The translations under genes were made by a program, and so were the position numbers. The notes under the pieces are model-generated. The model did no database searches, was not told where the DNA came from, and saw only the letters and a program-made list of their open reading frames with translations. Shown piece by piece: positions 8,745 through 17,075 of a stretch of DNA of 64,000 bases. The stretch is from Microbacterium sp. LCT-H2 (GTDB lineage Bacteria; Actinomycetota; Actinomycetes; Actinomycetales; Microbacteriaceae): NCBI RefSeq assembly GCF_001866135.1, contig NZ_MODW01000001.1:620001-684000 (forward strand), in the 5' to 3' direction. The first letter of the stretch is position 1. Each line of letters begins with the position of its first letter.

Positions 8745-9779
8745 ATGTCACCTCGCCGTCCGAAAGACGACCGCGCCCCCAGCCAGGTCGACGTCGCCCG
8801 CCTCGCCGGCGTCTCCACGCAGACCGTCTCGCGCGTGATGTCCGGGCAGGACAACGTGCGGCCGGAGACGGCGCGACGAGTGCTCGCCGCGGTCGAGGAG
8901 CTCGGCTACCGGGTGCACGCCGCGGCGGCGTCGCTCGCCTCGGGCCGCACCCGCGTGCTCGGCGTGATCGTCGTCTCGACCGACCGCTACTCCTCCGCCG
9001 CGCTCGGCGTCGGCATCCAGCAGGCCGCGGCGGCGAACGGCTACACCGTGACCACGGCGGCGGTGGCCGACCACGCCTCGGACGACGCGTTCCTCGAGGC
9101 CTTCGATCGTCTGGAGAGGCAGGGAGCGGAGGGCATCATCCTCGGCGTGCCGATCGCCCTGGACACGCCGGCGATGCGGGCGCGTACCGAACGGACGCCC
9201 GCCACCCGCAGCGAGCGCACCTCCCTCGAGGAGGACGCCCCGCTCGCGGTCGACCAGCGCGCGATCGCCCGCCTCGCCGTGGAGCATCTCCTCGACCTCG
9301 GCCACGAGACCGTATGGCATGTCTCCGGCGACGACTACTGGACGGAGACGCAGCAGCGAAGCGAGGCCTGGGAGCAGACGCTCCGCGAGCGCGGCATCGT
9401 CCCGCCGCCCGTGATCCCGGCGGACTGGACCCCGGAGTCGGGGTACCGTGCCGGGCGGACCATCGCCGCGATCCCCGAGGCGACCGCGGTCTTCGTCAGC
9501 AGCGACGAGATGGCGTTCGGCCTCATCCGCGCCCTGCACGAGGCCGGGCGCAGCGTGCCGGAGGACATCTCCGTCGTGAGCGTCGACGACATCGCCCTCG
9601 CCGCCTACGCCTCCCCCGCCCTGACCACCGTCCGTCAGCCGTTCGAGGCCATGGGCCGCGCCGCCGCGCTGCGGCTCATCACCCAGATCGAGGGCCACGA
9701 CCCGATCGGCGAGATGCCCTCCACCGACCCGCAGCTCATCGTGCGCTCCTCGACCGCGCCACCGCGCGTCACGCGCTGA
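8745..9779 (+). CDS. LacI-family transcriptional regulator
   Basis: Probably represses the divergent GH35 gene and the GH101 gene in the absence of glycan-derived sugar. The 344-residue protein has the N-terminal LacI helix-turn-helix (SQVDVARLAGVSTQTVSRVM, about 14-33) followed by a periplasmic-binding-protein-like effector domain (FVSSDEMAFG, VSVDDIALAAY). The start at 8745 is favoured because TACCAT at 8733-8738 followed by 6 nt fits a leaderless transcript beginning at the ATG; no Shine-Dalgarno is visible for either this ATG or the one at 8724. It ends 9 bp before the convergent MFS gene. Confidence 0.88.
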   Translation: MSPRRPKDDRAPSQVDVARLAGVSTQTVSRVMSGQDNVRPETARRVLAAVEELGYRVHAAAASLASGRTRVLGVIVVSTDRYSSAALGVGIQQAAAANGYTVTTAAVADHASDDAFLEAFDRLERQGAEGIILGVPIALDTPAMRARTERTPATRSERTSLEEDAPLAVDQRAIARLAVEHLLDLGHETVWHVSGDDYWTETQQRSEAWEQTLRERGIVPPPVIPADWTPESGYRAGRTIAAIPEATAVFVSSDEMAFGLIRALHEAGRSVPEDISVVSVDDIALAAYASPALTTVRQPFEAMGRAAALRLITQIEGHDPIGEMPSTDPQLIVRSSTAPPRVTR

Positions 9780-9788
9780 CGGCGATCG

Positions 9789-11111
9789 TCACCAGCGGCC
9801 GTGACGCCGCTCCCACTCGTCCTCGATCGTGCGGCGCCGACCGGCGATGATCCCCGCGGGCACCGAGACGACCAGCACCCCCGCCACCACGAGAAGCGGC
9901 ACCTGCCACCCTCCGCTGGTGTCGTGGAGGAGGCCGACGAGGAGCGGGAACACCGCCGCGATCGCGTAGCCGATGCTCTGCACGAAGCCGCTGAGGGCGA
10001 CGGCGCTCTCCGGCGTGCGGGCGCGGATGCTCAGGAGCACGAGGCTCAGCGGGAACATGATCGCGGTGAGCCCGAAGATCGCCACCCACAGCGGCAGCGC
10101 GATGGTCGGGAAGAGCAGCAGTCCGCCGAGCCCGACCAGGCCGGCGACCACGGCCACGAAGAACAGCGGGCGGGTGGCCTGGAACCGCACGACGAGCACC
10201 GGCACGAGCATGGAGCAGGGCAGTCCGACGAGAGCGAACAGCGAGAGCAGGAAGCCGGCGGTCGCCGGGGTCACCCCGCCGAGGTCGACGAGGATGGTCG
10301 GCAGCCAGGCGAAGGCGACGTAGGCCATGGTCGACGACGTGCCGAACACGAGGGCGAGCGCCCACGCCAGCGGCAGTCGCCAGAGCCGGCCGAAGACGCG
10401 GGGACTCGCCGACTGGGTCGTGATCGGCCCGGTCGAGGCGGCGACCGCGTCGCGCACATCGTCCACGCCGTCGGTGGGGTCGGGGACGAGGAGCTCCGTC
10501 GGCACCGGGCGGTCGTCGCCGCGCGAGCGCACCAGCAGGGTGACCCAGGGCACGAGTGCGAGGGCGGCCACCACACCCCACATGCCGAGTGAGATCCGCC
10601 AGCCGAGCGAGTCGGCGATGGGGACGGCGACCAGCGGCGGGAGGAAGGTCGAGACCGCGAGCGTCGTGGAGTACGCGGTCATCATGACGCCGAGCCGGTC
10701 GGCGAAGTACTTCTTGACCAGCGGCGGCAGCAGGACGTTGCCCGACCCCACGCCGGCGAACACGACCGCGGTCGCCGCGAGCAGACTCCAGGAGTCGGGG
10801 GCGAGGCCGCGCAGCAGCATACCCGCCGCCATCAGCACGATGGCCACGACCGCCATCCGCTCCAGCCCGAACCGGCGCTCGAACAGGGGGGTCAGCAGCC
10901 CGAACAGCGCGAAGCAGACGGGCGGAGCGGCGCCGATCAGCCCCACGATCACGGGGGCCACCGGGAAGTCCTCGGCGACGTGATCGAGGACCGGAGAGAG
11001 CGAGGCGACCGCCGACCGCAGCGAGAACGCGACCAGCACGATCCCGATCAACGCGAGGGCGCGCCCCTGCCAGAGGGGTCGGCCCTGCGGCGCACTCGGG
11101 GACCCGGACAT
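9789..11111 (-). CDS. MFS transporter of the cyanate/nitroimidazole (CynX/NimT) type
   Basis: A 440-residue integral membrane protein with about 12 hydrophobic segments, and family features such as FSLRSAVASLSPVLDHV at the first helix and GSGNVLLPPLVKKYF in the first half. Substrates of this family are diverse (cyanate, nitroimidazoles, small acids), so direction and substrate are unknown. The ATG at 11111 shares one base with the purF stop (TGATG), so it is translated from the purM-purF transcript. Whether it has a purine-related function is unclear. Confidence 0.83.
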   Translation of the reverse strand: MSGSPSAPQGRPLWQGRALALIGIVLVAFSLRSAVASLSPVLDHVAEDFPVAPVIVGLIGAAPPVCFALFGLLTPLFERRFGLERMAVVAIVLMAAGMLLRGLAPDSWSLLAATAVVFAGVGSGNVLLPPLVKKYFADRLGVMMTAYSTTLAVSTFLPPLVAVPIADSLGWRISLGMWGVVAALALVPWVTLLVRSRGDDRPVPTELLVPDPTDGVDDVRDAVAASTGPITTQSASPRVFGRLWRLPLAWALALVFGTSSTMAYVAFAWLPTILVDLGGVTPATAGFLLSLFALVGLPCSMLVPVLVVRFQATRPLFFVAVVAGLVGLGGLLLFPTIALPLWVAIFGLTAIMFPLSLVLLSIRARTPESAVALSGFVQSIGYAIAAVFPLLVGLLHDTSGGWQVPLLVVAGVLVVSVPAGIIAGRRRTIEDEWERRHGRW

Positions 11112-12583
11112 CAAGAGGTCTGCGACCCCTCCACCCAGGCGAGGTACTCGTCGGTGACGGTTCCGGTGACGTAGCGGCCGTCGAAGCAGCTCATGTCGAG
11201 GTCCTCCAGCGCGGAGCCCTCGGTGATCGCGGCCTTCAGGTCGTCGACCTCCTGGTACACGAGGTGGTCGCAGCCCAGCTCCTCCGCGATCTCGGGGATC
11301 GTGCGGCCGTGGGCGATGAGCTCGTGCCGCGACGGCATGTTGATGCCGTACACGTGCGGGTGCCGGACCGGCGGGGCGGCGGAGGCGAAGGTCACCGAGG
11401 CGGCTCCGGCGTCCCGCGCCATCTGGATGATCTCCTTCGAGGTGGTGCCGCGCACGATGGAGTCGTCGATCAGCAGCACGTTCTTGCCCTGGAACTCCGT
11501 GGACATGGCGTTGAGCTTCTGACGCACGCTCTTCTTGCGCACCGCCTGCCCTGGCATGATGAAGGTGCGGCCGACGTAGCGGTTCTTGTAGAAGCCCTCG
11601 CGGTACTCGATGCCGAGCTTGCGGGCGACCTCCATCGCGGCAGGGCGCGACGAGTCGGGGATCGGCATGACCACGTCGATCTTGTCCATCGGCACGTGCT
11701 TCGCGATCGTGTCGGCGAGCTTGTCGCCCATCCGCAGGCGGGACTCGTACACCGAGATGCCGTTCATGACGGAGTCCGGACGGGCGAGGTAGACGTACTC
11801 GAAGGCGCAGGGGGCGAGGTGCGTCTCGGCGGCGCACTGCTTCGTGAACAGCTCGCCATCGTTCGTGATGAACACGGCCTCGCCGGGCTCGACCTCGCGC
11901 ACGACCTCGTAGTCGCCGTTCTCCAGCACGAGGGACTCGCTCGCCACGACCCACTCGTCCTTGCCCTCGGCCCCGGGGACGACCGACGGACGACGCCCGA
12001 GGATCAGCGGACGGATGCCGAACGGGTCGCGGAACGCGAGCAGGCCGTAGTTGGCGATGACGGCGATAACCGCGTACGCGCCCTCGATGCGGTCGTGCGT
12101 CCGGGCGACGGCCTCGAAGATCCGGTCCGGGTCGAGGTCGACCGTGGAGGTCGTGGCCTGCAGCTCGCCGGCGAGCACGTTGAGCAGCAGCTCGGTGTCG
12201 CTGGACGAGTTCAGGTGCCGACGGTCGCGCTGCGCCATGTCGGCGGCGAGCTCGCGGGTGTTCGTCAGATTGCCGTTGTGGATGAGGATGATGCCGTAGG
12301 GCGCGTTCACGTAGAACGGCTGCATCTCCTCTTCACTGGACGCGGTGCCCTTGGTGGCGTAGCGGACGTGGCCGAGACCGACGTTGCCGAGCAGTCCGCG
12401 CATGTCGCGGGTGCGGAACGCCTCGCGCACCATCCCCTGGGCCTTGGCGTTGTGCATGACGCCGTTCGCCTCGGCGGTGGCGATGCCCGTCGCGTCCTGC
12501 CCGCGATGCTGCAGCAGCAGGAGGGCGTCGTAGATGTCCTGATTGACCGGGGCAGAGCCCACCATTCCGACGATGCCGCACAT
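11111..12583 (-). CDS. purF: Amidophosphoribosyltransferase
   Basis: Committed step of purine synthesis: PRPP plus glutamine gives 5-phosphoribosylamine. The 490 residues start MCGIVG, so the catalytic N-terminal cysteine is exposed by simple Met removal with no propeptide. The glutaminase domain comes first, then the phosphoribosyltransferase domain with the PRPP loop VLLIDDSIVRGTT. It sits 6 bp after purM and one base before the MFS gene, forming a purM-purF-MFS operon. Confidence 0.97.
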   Translation of the reverse strand: MCGIVGMVGSAPVNQDIYDALLLLQHRGQDATGIATAEANGVMHNAKAQGMVREAFRTRDMRGLLGNVGLGHVRYATKGTASSEEEMQPFYVNAPYGIILIHNGNLTNTRELAADMAQRDRRHLNSSSDTELLLNVLAGELQATTSTVDLDPDRIFEAVARTHDRIEGAYAVIAVIANYGLLAFRDPFGIRPLILGRRPSVVPGAEGKDEWVVASESLVLENGDYEVVREVEPGEAVFITNDGELFTKQCAAETHLAPCAFEYVYLARPDSVMNGISVYESRLRMGDKLADTIAKHVPMDKIDVVMPIPDSSRPAAMEVARKLGIEYREGFYKNRYVGRTFIMPGQAVRKKSVRQKLNAMSTEFQGKNVLLIDDSIVRGTTSKEIIQMARDAGAASVTFASAAPPVRHPHVYGINMPSRHELIAHGRTIPEIAEELGCDHLVYQEVDDLKAAITEGSALEDLDMSCFDGRYVTGTVTDEYLAWVEGSQTS

Positions 12584-12589
12584 GGGCTC

Positions 12590-13702
12590 TTACTTCGCTC
12601 CGTCCGCGTAGGCGCCGACGAGGCGCACTGCTCCACCATCGACGCCCTTGGCGCCCTGTTCGAACTCGCCGTCCGGACGCGAGCCGAAGCCCACCGTGCC
12701 GACCTGCCAGGAGGGCATGCCCTCGGCGTTCAGCGCCGCGATCGCGACGTCCTTCTTGTCCGCCGCCACCACGGCCAGGAATCCGATGCCGAGGTTCCAG
12801 GTGCCCTCGGCGGACTCCAGCGTGGAACCGGCGATGTCGCTCAGCACGCGGAAGACCGGACTCGGCGACCACGTGCTGCGGTCGACCTCGACCCAGCTCC
12901 CCTGCGGAAGCACGCGCGCGAGGTTCGCCGCGATGCCGCCGCCGGTGACATGGCTCAGGGCGTGGACCCCGCGGGAGGCCTCGATCAAGCGCAGCAGCGG
13001 CAGCGTGTAGAGGCGCGTGGGCTCGAGCAGAGCCTCGCCCCACGTCGAACCGAAGTCCTCGGCGTTGTCGCCGTAGGAGATCCCGGCACGGGTGATGATG
13101 TGGCGCACGAGCGAGTAGCCGTTGGAGTGCAGGCCGCTGGAGGCGACCGCGATGACCGCATCGCCGTCCTGCACACGCTCCGCGCCCAGGATGGCGTCGG
13201 CCTCGACCACACCCGTCGCCGCGCCGGCGACGTCGTAGTCGCGAGGGCCCAGGAGACCGGGGTGCTCCGCCGTCTCGCCGCCGACGAGCGCGGTGCCCGT
13301 CGCGGCGCACGCCTCGGCGATGCCGCGCACGATGTCCGCGATCCGCTCGGGGACGACCTTGCCGCAGGCGATGTAGTCGGTCATGAACAGGGGCTTCGCG
13401 CCCACCACGACGATGTCGTCGACGACCATGCCGACGAGGTCCTGGCCGATCGTGTCGTGCTTGTCGATGGCCTGCGCGATGGCGACCTTGGTGCCGACGC
13501 CGTCGGTGCTGGTCGCGAGCAGCGGACGCCGGAAGTCGCGGAGCGCGCTGGCGTCGAACAGACCGGCGAAACCGCCGACACCGCCGAGCACCTCGGGGCC
13601 GTGCGTCGCGCGCACGGACGACTTCATCAGTTCGACGGCGAGATCACCCGCCGCGGTGTCGACGCCGGCTTCGGAATAGGGGTTGGTGGGGGAGGCAGCC
13701 AC
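12590..13702 (-). CDS. purM: Phosphoribosylformylglycinamidine cyclo-ligase (AIR synthetase)
   Basis: Converts FGAM and ATP to aminoimidazole ribotide, step 5 of purine synthesis. The protein has 370 residues with the expected N-terminus (YSEAGVDTAAGDLAVELMK), the LLATSTDGVGTK substrate loop and GGETAEHPG. It is the first gene of the purM-purF unit. The 180 bp upstream separates it from the divergent surface-protein gene and contains a perfect CACATGTG palindrome (about 13809-13816) of unknown meaning. Confidence 0.97.
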   Translation of the reverse strand: MAASPTNPYSEAGVDTAAGDLAVELMKSSVRATHGPEVLGGVGGFAGLFDASALRDFRRPLLATSTDGVGTKVAIAQAIDKHDTIGQDLVGMVVDDIVVVGAKPLFMTDYIACGKVVPERIADIVRGIAEACAATGTALVGGETAEHPGLLGPRDYDVAGAATGVVEADAILGAERVQDGDAVIAVASSGLHSNGYSLVRHIITRAGISYGDNAEDFGSTWGEALLEPTRLYTLPLLRLIEASRGVHALSHVTGGGIAANLARVLPQGSWVEVDRSTWSPSPVFRVLSDIAGSTLESAEGTWNLGIGFLAVVAADKKDVAIAALNAEGMPSWQVGTVGFGSRPDGEFEQGAKGVDGGAVRLVGAYADGAK

Positions 13703-13883
13703 TCGAACAGCCTACCGCCCGCGGGCGCCCCGTCGGCTCGCGGCCCTCTTCGCGGGCAGGGCGGATCGAGCGGCATCAATACGTCCTCATCTGTAGCGTA
13801 ATCATTCACACATGTGAGAGTCTGTCGGCGAATCGGGCGGGCTCGACGACCGGGTGTCCCGGAAAGAACAGGAGAGGTGGATT

Positions 13884-15404
13884 GTGCGCATACGGACGAA
13901 GAGAACGGAGCGACGGCACGGGAGAAGGCGGGGCGCGGCGAGCAGCGCCGTCGCCCTCCTCGCCCTCGTCGGGCTCGCGGTGCCGCCGGCGGCGCAGGCG
14001 GCGGAGTTGGATGCCATCACAGCGGCGACGGTGGTGGAACCGACAGGCGACATCCACCTGTACGACACGCTCCGACTCGAGGGCACCTGGGCGGTTCCGG
14101 ACAGCGCGCAACCGGGGGACACCTTCTCGCTCGCCTTTCCCACGACGCCCCGCCTCGTCGGCGTCTCCTCGACATTCCCGCTGCGGGATCCGGACGGTGC
14201 CGTCGTCGGCACCTGCACCGTCACGGCGAGCGCGATCACGTGCACGCTGAGCGACTACGTCCTCACCCATGACAACGTCCGCGGCACCCTGTTCTTCCAG
14301 GTGAAGGCGGAGGAGACCACCGACGTCGACACCGTGACCTTCACCACCGGGGACGGGGATCCGATCACCGTGGAGATCCCCGGCGGCGGCGTCGGCCCGC
14401 AGCGTCCCGAGCCGGTGCCGACGGACGCGACCAAGTCGGGCGTGCAGACCACCGACGGGAGGATCGAGTGGTACATCTGGGTGCCCGGACGACTCCTCAG
14501 TGGAGAGCGGCCGACCCTCACCGACACCGCGACGCCCGGGCTGACCCTGCTACCGGACACCGTGGCCATCGGCTCGGTCGCCACCGACGCGTGGGCCGGC
14601 GGCCTGTTCGACCCGGCGGACTTCCACCCGCTCGCGGCGGGATCCGACTTCATCCTCACTCCGGGCCCCGCGAGCTCGGCGTTCACCGTGGAGCTCACGG
14701 CGCCGGCGCAGGCCGACCGCCTGTATCGGCTGTCGTATCGGACCGAGCTGCCGGCGGATGCGCACGACGGCCAGGTGTTCGCCAACACCGTCTCCGGGTC
14801 GAGCGTCACGACCACCACGGCCACCGTGACGGCGAGCGTGGCGGGCGGCGACGGCGCAGGGGACGGGCGCGGCGGGTTCTCGGTCGCGAAACGGATCGTC
14901 GGCGACGGGGCACGCCTCGTCCCGGTCGATACGACGTTCGCCGTCGACTACTCCTACCCCACCGCGGATGGCCTGGTGACCGGCACGCTCACGCTGCCCG
15001 CGGACGGCACCGCCCGCCAGGTCGCGCAGATCCCAGCGGGCGCGGTCGTGACGCTGTCCGAGCACACCGCGGAGGCCGTGCCCGGTGTCGTGTGGGGACG
15101 CCCGCAGTTCCGCGGTGACGGCGTGACGACGACCGAAGGAGGCGCACGGCTCACGATCGGCGCGGGATCGGTCGCGGCGGTCGAGCTGACCAACCCGACC
15201 ACGCTCTCCCCGCCCTCCCCGAGCACGCCCCCGACCACCGCGGAGCCGCCCTCCCCGTCGGAGCCGACGCCGCCCGCTCCGCCCGCAGGGCTGGCCGCGA
15301 CCGGTGGTGACACCGGCGGTCTCATCGGGCTCACCGCGGGGGCGGTGCTCGCGCTGGCGGCCGGGGCCGTGCTCCGTCGTCGTGCGGGGACGCGCCGTGG
15401 ATAG
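13884..15404 (+). CDS. Secreted LAxTG-anchored adhesin-like surface protein
   Basis: Predicted wall-anchored protein of 506 residues. It has a signal peptide (about 1-37, cleaved near AAQAAE), an Ig-fold adhesin-like domain similar to collagen-binding/Sdr-type modules, a second beta domain (about 180-310), a DUF5979/SpaA-like domain (FSVAKRIVGDGARL onward), a Pro/Thr/Ser-rich wall-spanning stretch and a C-terminal LAATG signal with hydrophobic helix and RRRAGTRRG tail. The LAxTG form matches class E sortases; no sortase lies in the window. The GTG at 13884 has AGGAGAGG 6 nt upstream; the earlier GTG at 13854 has none. Function beyond adhesion is not inferable. Confidence 0.78.
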   Translation: MRIRTKRTERRHGRRRGAASSAVALLALVGLAVPPAAQAAELDAITAATVVEPTGDIHLYDTLRLEGTWAVPDSAQPGDTFSLAFPTTPRLVGVSSTFPLRDPDGAVVGTCTVTASAITCTLSDYVLTHDNVRGTLFFQVKAEETTDVDTVTFTTGDGDPITVEIPGGGVGPQRPEPVPTDATKSGVQTTDGRIEWYIWVPGRLLSGERPTLTDTATPGLTLLPDTVAIGSVATDAWAGGLFDPADFHPLAAGSDFILTPGPASSAFTVELTAPAQADRLYRLSYRTELPADAHDGQVFANTVSGSSVTTTTATVTASVAGGDGAGDGRGGFSVAKRIVGDGARLVPVDTTFAVDYSYPTADGLVTGTLTLPADGTARQVAQIPAGAVVTLSEHTAEAVPGVVWGRPQFRGDGVTTTEGGARLTIGAGSVAAVELTNPTTLSPPSPSTPPTTAEPPSPSEPTPPAPPAGLAATGGDTGGLIGLTAGAVLALAAGAVLRRRAGTRRG

Positions 15405-15494
15405 CAGCTCGCGGGCGCGCGCAGTCGCCACTCCTTACGGTCCCGAAAGAAGTCCGCCGCCCGCCTTCGCGGCTGCTTAGCGTGGGCGGTCCCT

Positions 15495-15526
15495 CCTCGC
15501 ATCGCGACCCCGGTCCCGATGCGAGG
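15495..15526. promoter_or_regulatory. Inverted repeat in the leader of the adenylation-enzyme operon
   Basis: A perfect 10-bp repeat (CCTCGCATCG with its complement, 12-nt loop) ends 22 bp before the start codon of the adenylation gene. It could be an operator or an RNA hairpin just upstream of the ribosome-binding site (AGAGAGGA). Confidence 0.45.
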
Positions 15527-15548
15527 TCCCGGACAGAGAGGACCAGCG

Positions 15549-17075
15549 ATGATCGAACCGATTCCCACCGAGCGCCCCGACGAACCGCGCCTGCCTTCGC
15601 CCTCCTTCGGCGCGCCGAGCGCCGCGCCGTCGACCTCGATCACCGCGCTGATCCAGGCCCGTGCCGCGGAAGCCCCGGATCGATGCGCGGTGGAGCATCT
15701 CTCAGCCTCACTCACCTACGGCGAGCTCGACGATGCCTCCTCCCGGCTGGCGCAGCACCTCCGGCAGCGCGGGGTCGGCAGAGGAGACGTGGTCGGCGTC
15801 TTCCTCGAACGCTCGATCGCCATGGTCATCGGCATCCTCGCGGTGCTCAAGACCGGCGCCGCGTACGCACCGCAGGACGCGCGCATCTCGCCGCGCGCGC
15901 AGCTGGGCCGGATCGCGGAGCAGGCGAGGATGCGCGTCGTGCTCACCACCGAGCGCTTCGTCGGCACCATGCCGGAGGGACTGGAGGTGATCCGTATCGA
16001 CGAGCCGCGGGAGGCCACGTCGCCTGCCTTCTCCGTGGCGTCCACCCCGTCCGACACCTGCGCTGTCATCTTCACCTCCGGCACCACCGGAGTCCCCAAC
16101 GGCGTGCAGGTGAGTCACGGCAACCTCGTCAACCTCCTCACCCAGGCTCCCGGCGATCTCGGCATCACCGCGGGCACACGCGTGGGGCAGGTGCTCAACA
16201 TCGCCTTCGACATGGCCATGTGGGAGATGTTCGGCGCCCTCGTGCACGGCGGCACGCTGGTGATCCGCGGCACGGACATCGCCGCCACCGCGGAGCGCGT
16301 CGACGTGCTGGTCGCCACGCCCAGCATTCTCGCCACGCTCTCCTCCCATCGCAGCACGGCACGCACCGTCGTCGTCGCCGGGGAACGCTGCCCGCAGGCC
16401 CTGGCCGACGAGTGGGCTCGAGAGCATCGATTCCTCAACTCGTGCGGTCCGACCGAGATCACGATCATCAACACGCTCGTGGAGCACCACCCCGGCCGCC
16501 CGCTCACGATCGGCGCTCCCGTTCCGGGGACCAGCGTGTACGTCCTCGACCCGGACCTTCGGCCGGTGCGGGAGGGCGAGAGCGGCGAGATGTGGGTCGG
16601 CGGCGCCGGAGTCACCGCCGGATACATCGGCAACCCCCACCTCACCGAGGAGCGATACGTCCCCGATCCGTTCGCGGCGGACGGCAGCCGGATGTTCCGC
16701 ACCCGGGATGTGGGGCGCTGGACCCCGCGGGGTGAACTTGAGCACCTCAGCCGCACCGACGATCAGGTGAAGGTGCGGGGATTCCGCGTCGAACTCGACT
16801 CCGTCTCCCGCGCTCTGGAATCCGCTCCCGGTTGCAGCGCCGCGGTGACGGTGCGCCGGGACGCGCGCAACCTCGCCGCGGTGGTCGTCCCGGCCACCGT
16901 CGATCCCGACGCGGCCCGGACGGCCGTCGCGGAGCTGCTTCCTTACTACTGTGTGCCGACAGAGGTCGTGGCGGCGGATCGGCTTCCTCTGACTCCGCGC
17001 GGGAAGGTCGATCGTGAGGCCGTGCTGCGCCTCCTCGATGCGGCCGCCGCGACCACGACGAGGGCGGCCGCATGA
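15549..17075 (+). CDS. Stand-alone NRPS-type adenylation enzyme (no carrier domain)
   Basis: Predicted to activate a carboxylate, probably an alpha-amino acid, as an acyl-AMP. The 508 residues carry the full set of core motifs: IFTSGTTGVPNG (174-185), FDMAMWE (220-226), CGPTE (299-303), RTRDVG (384-389, replacing the usual RTGD), VKVRGFRVEL (408-416) and TPRGKVDR with catalytic K486. D221 corresponds to GrsA D235, which binds the substrate amino group. My hand-aligned pocket code is D-M-W-A-V-A-S-I-I-K and is provisional. The protein stops right after the last motif, with no thiolation domain. Its stop overlaps the next start by 4 bp (ATGA). ATG 15549 has AGAGAGGA in front. It is the first gene of a coupled three-gene operon. 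Confidence 0.85.
   Translation: MIEPIPTERPDEPRLPSPSFGAPSAAPSTSITALIQARAAEAPDRCAVEHLSASLTYGELDDASSRLAQHLRQRGVGRGDVVGVFLERSIAMVIGILAVLKTGAAYAPQDARISPRAQLGRIAEQARMRVVLTTERFVGTMPEGLEVIRIDEPREATSPAFSVASTPSDTCAVIFTSGTTGVPNGVQVSHGNLVNLLTQAPGDLGITAGTRVGQVLNIAFDMAMWEMFGALVHGGTLVIRGTDIAATAERVDVLVATPSILATLSSHRSTARTVVVAGERCPQALADEWAREHRFLNSCGPTEITIINTLVEHHPGRPLTIGAPVPGTSVYVLDPDLRPVREGESGEMWVGGAGVTAGYIGNPHLTEERYVPDPFAADGSRMFRTRDVGRWTPRGELEHLSRTDDQVKVRGFRVELDSVSRALESAPGCSAAVTVRRDARNLAAVVVPATVDPDAARTAVAELLPYYCVPTEVVAADRLPLTPRGKVDREAVLRLLDAAAATTTRAAA

Noticed and set aside
11264..13801. Long + strand open frame opposite purF/purM
   Set aside because: Antisense shadow; both purine genes have complete conserved motifs.
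13627..13809. Small minus-strand frame upstream of purM
   Set aside because: Overlaps purM in another frame; no supporting signal.
15495..15526. Riboswitch interpretation of the inverted repeat
   Set aside because: A simple hairpin with no known aptamer features; reported only as an inverted repeat.
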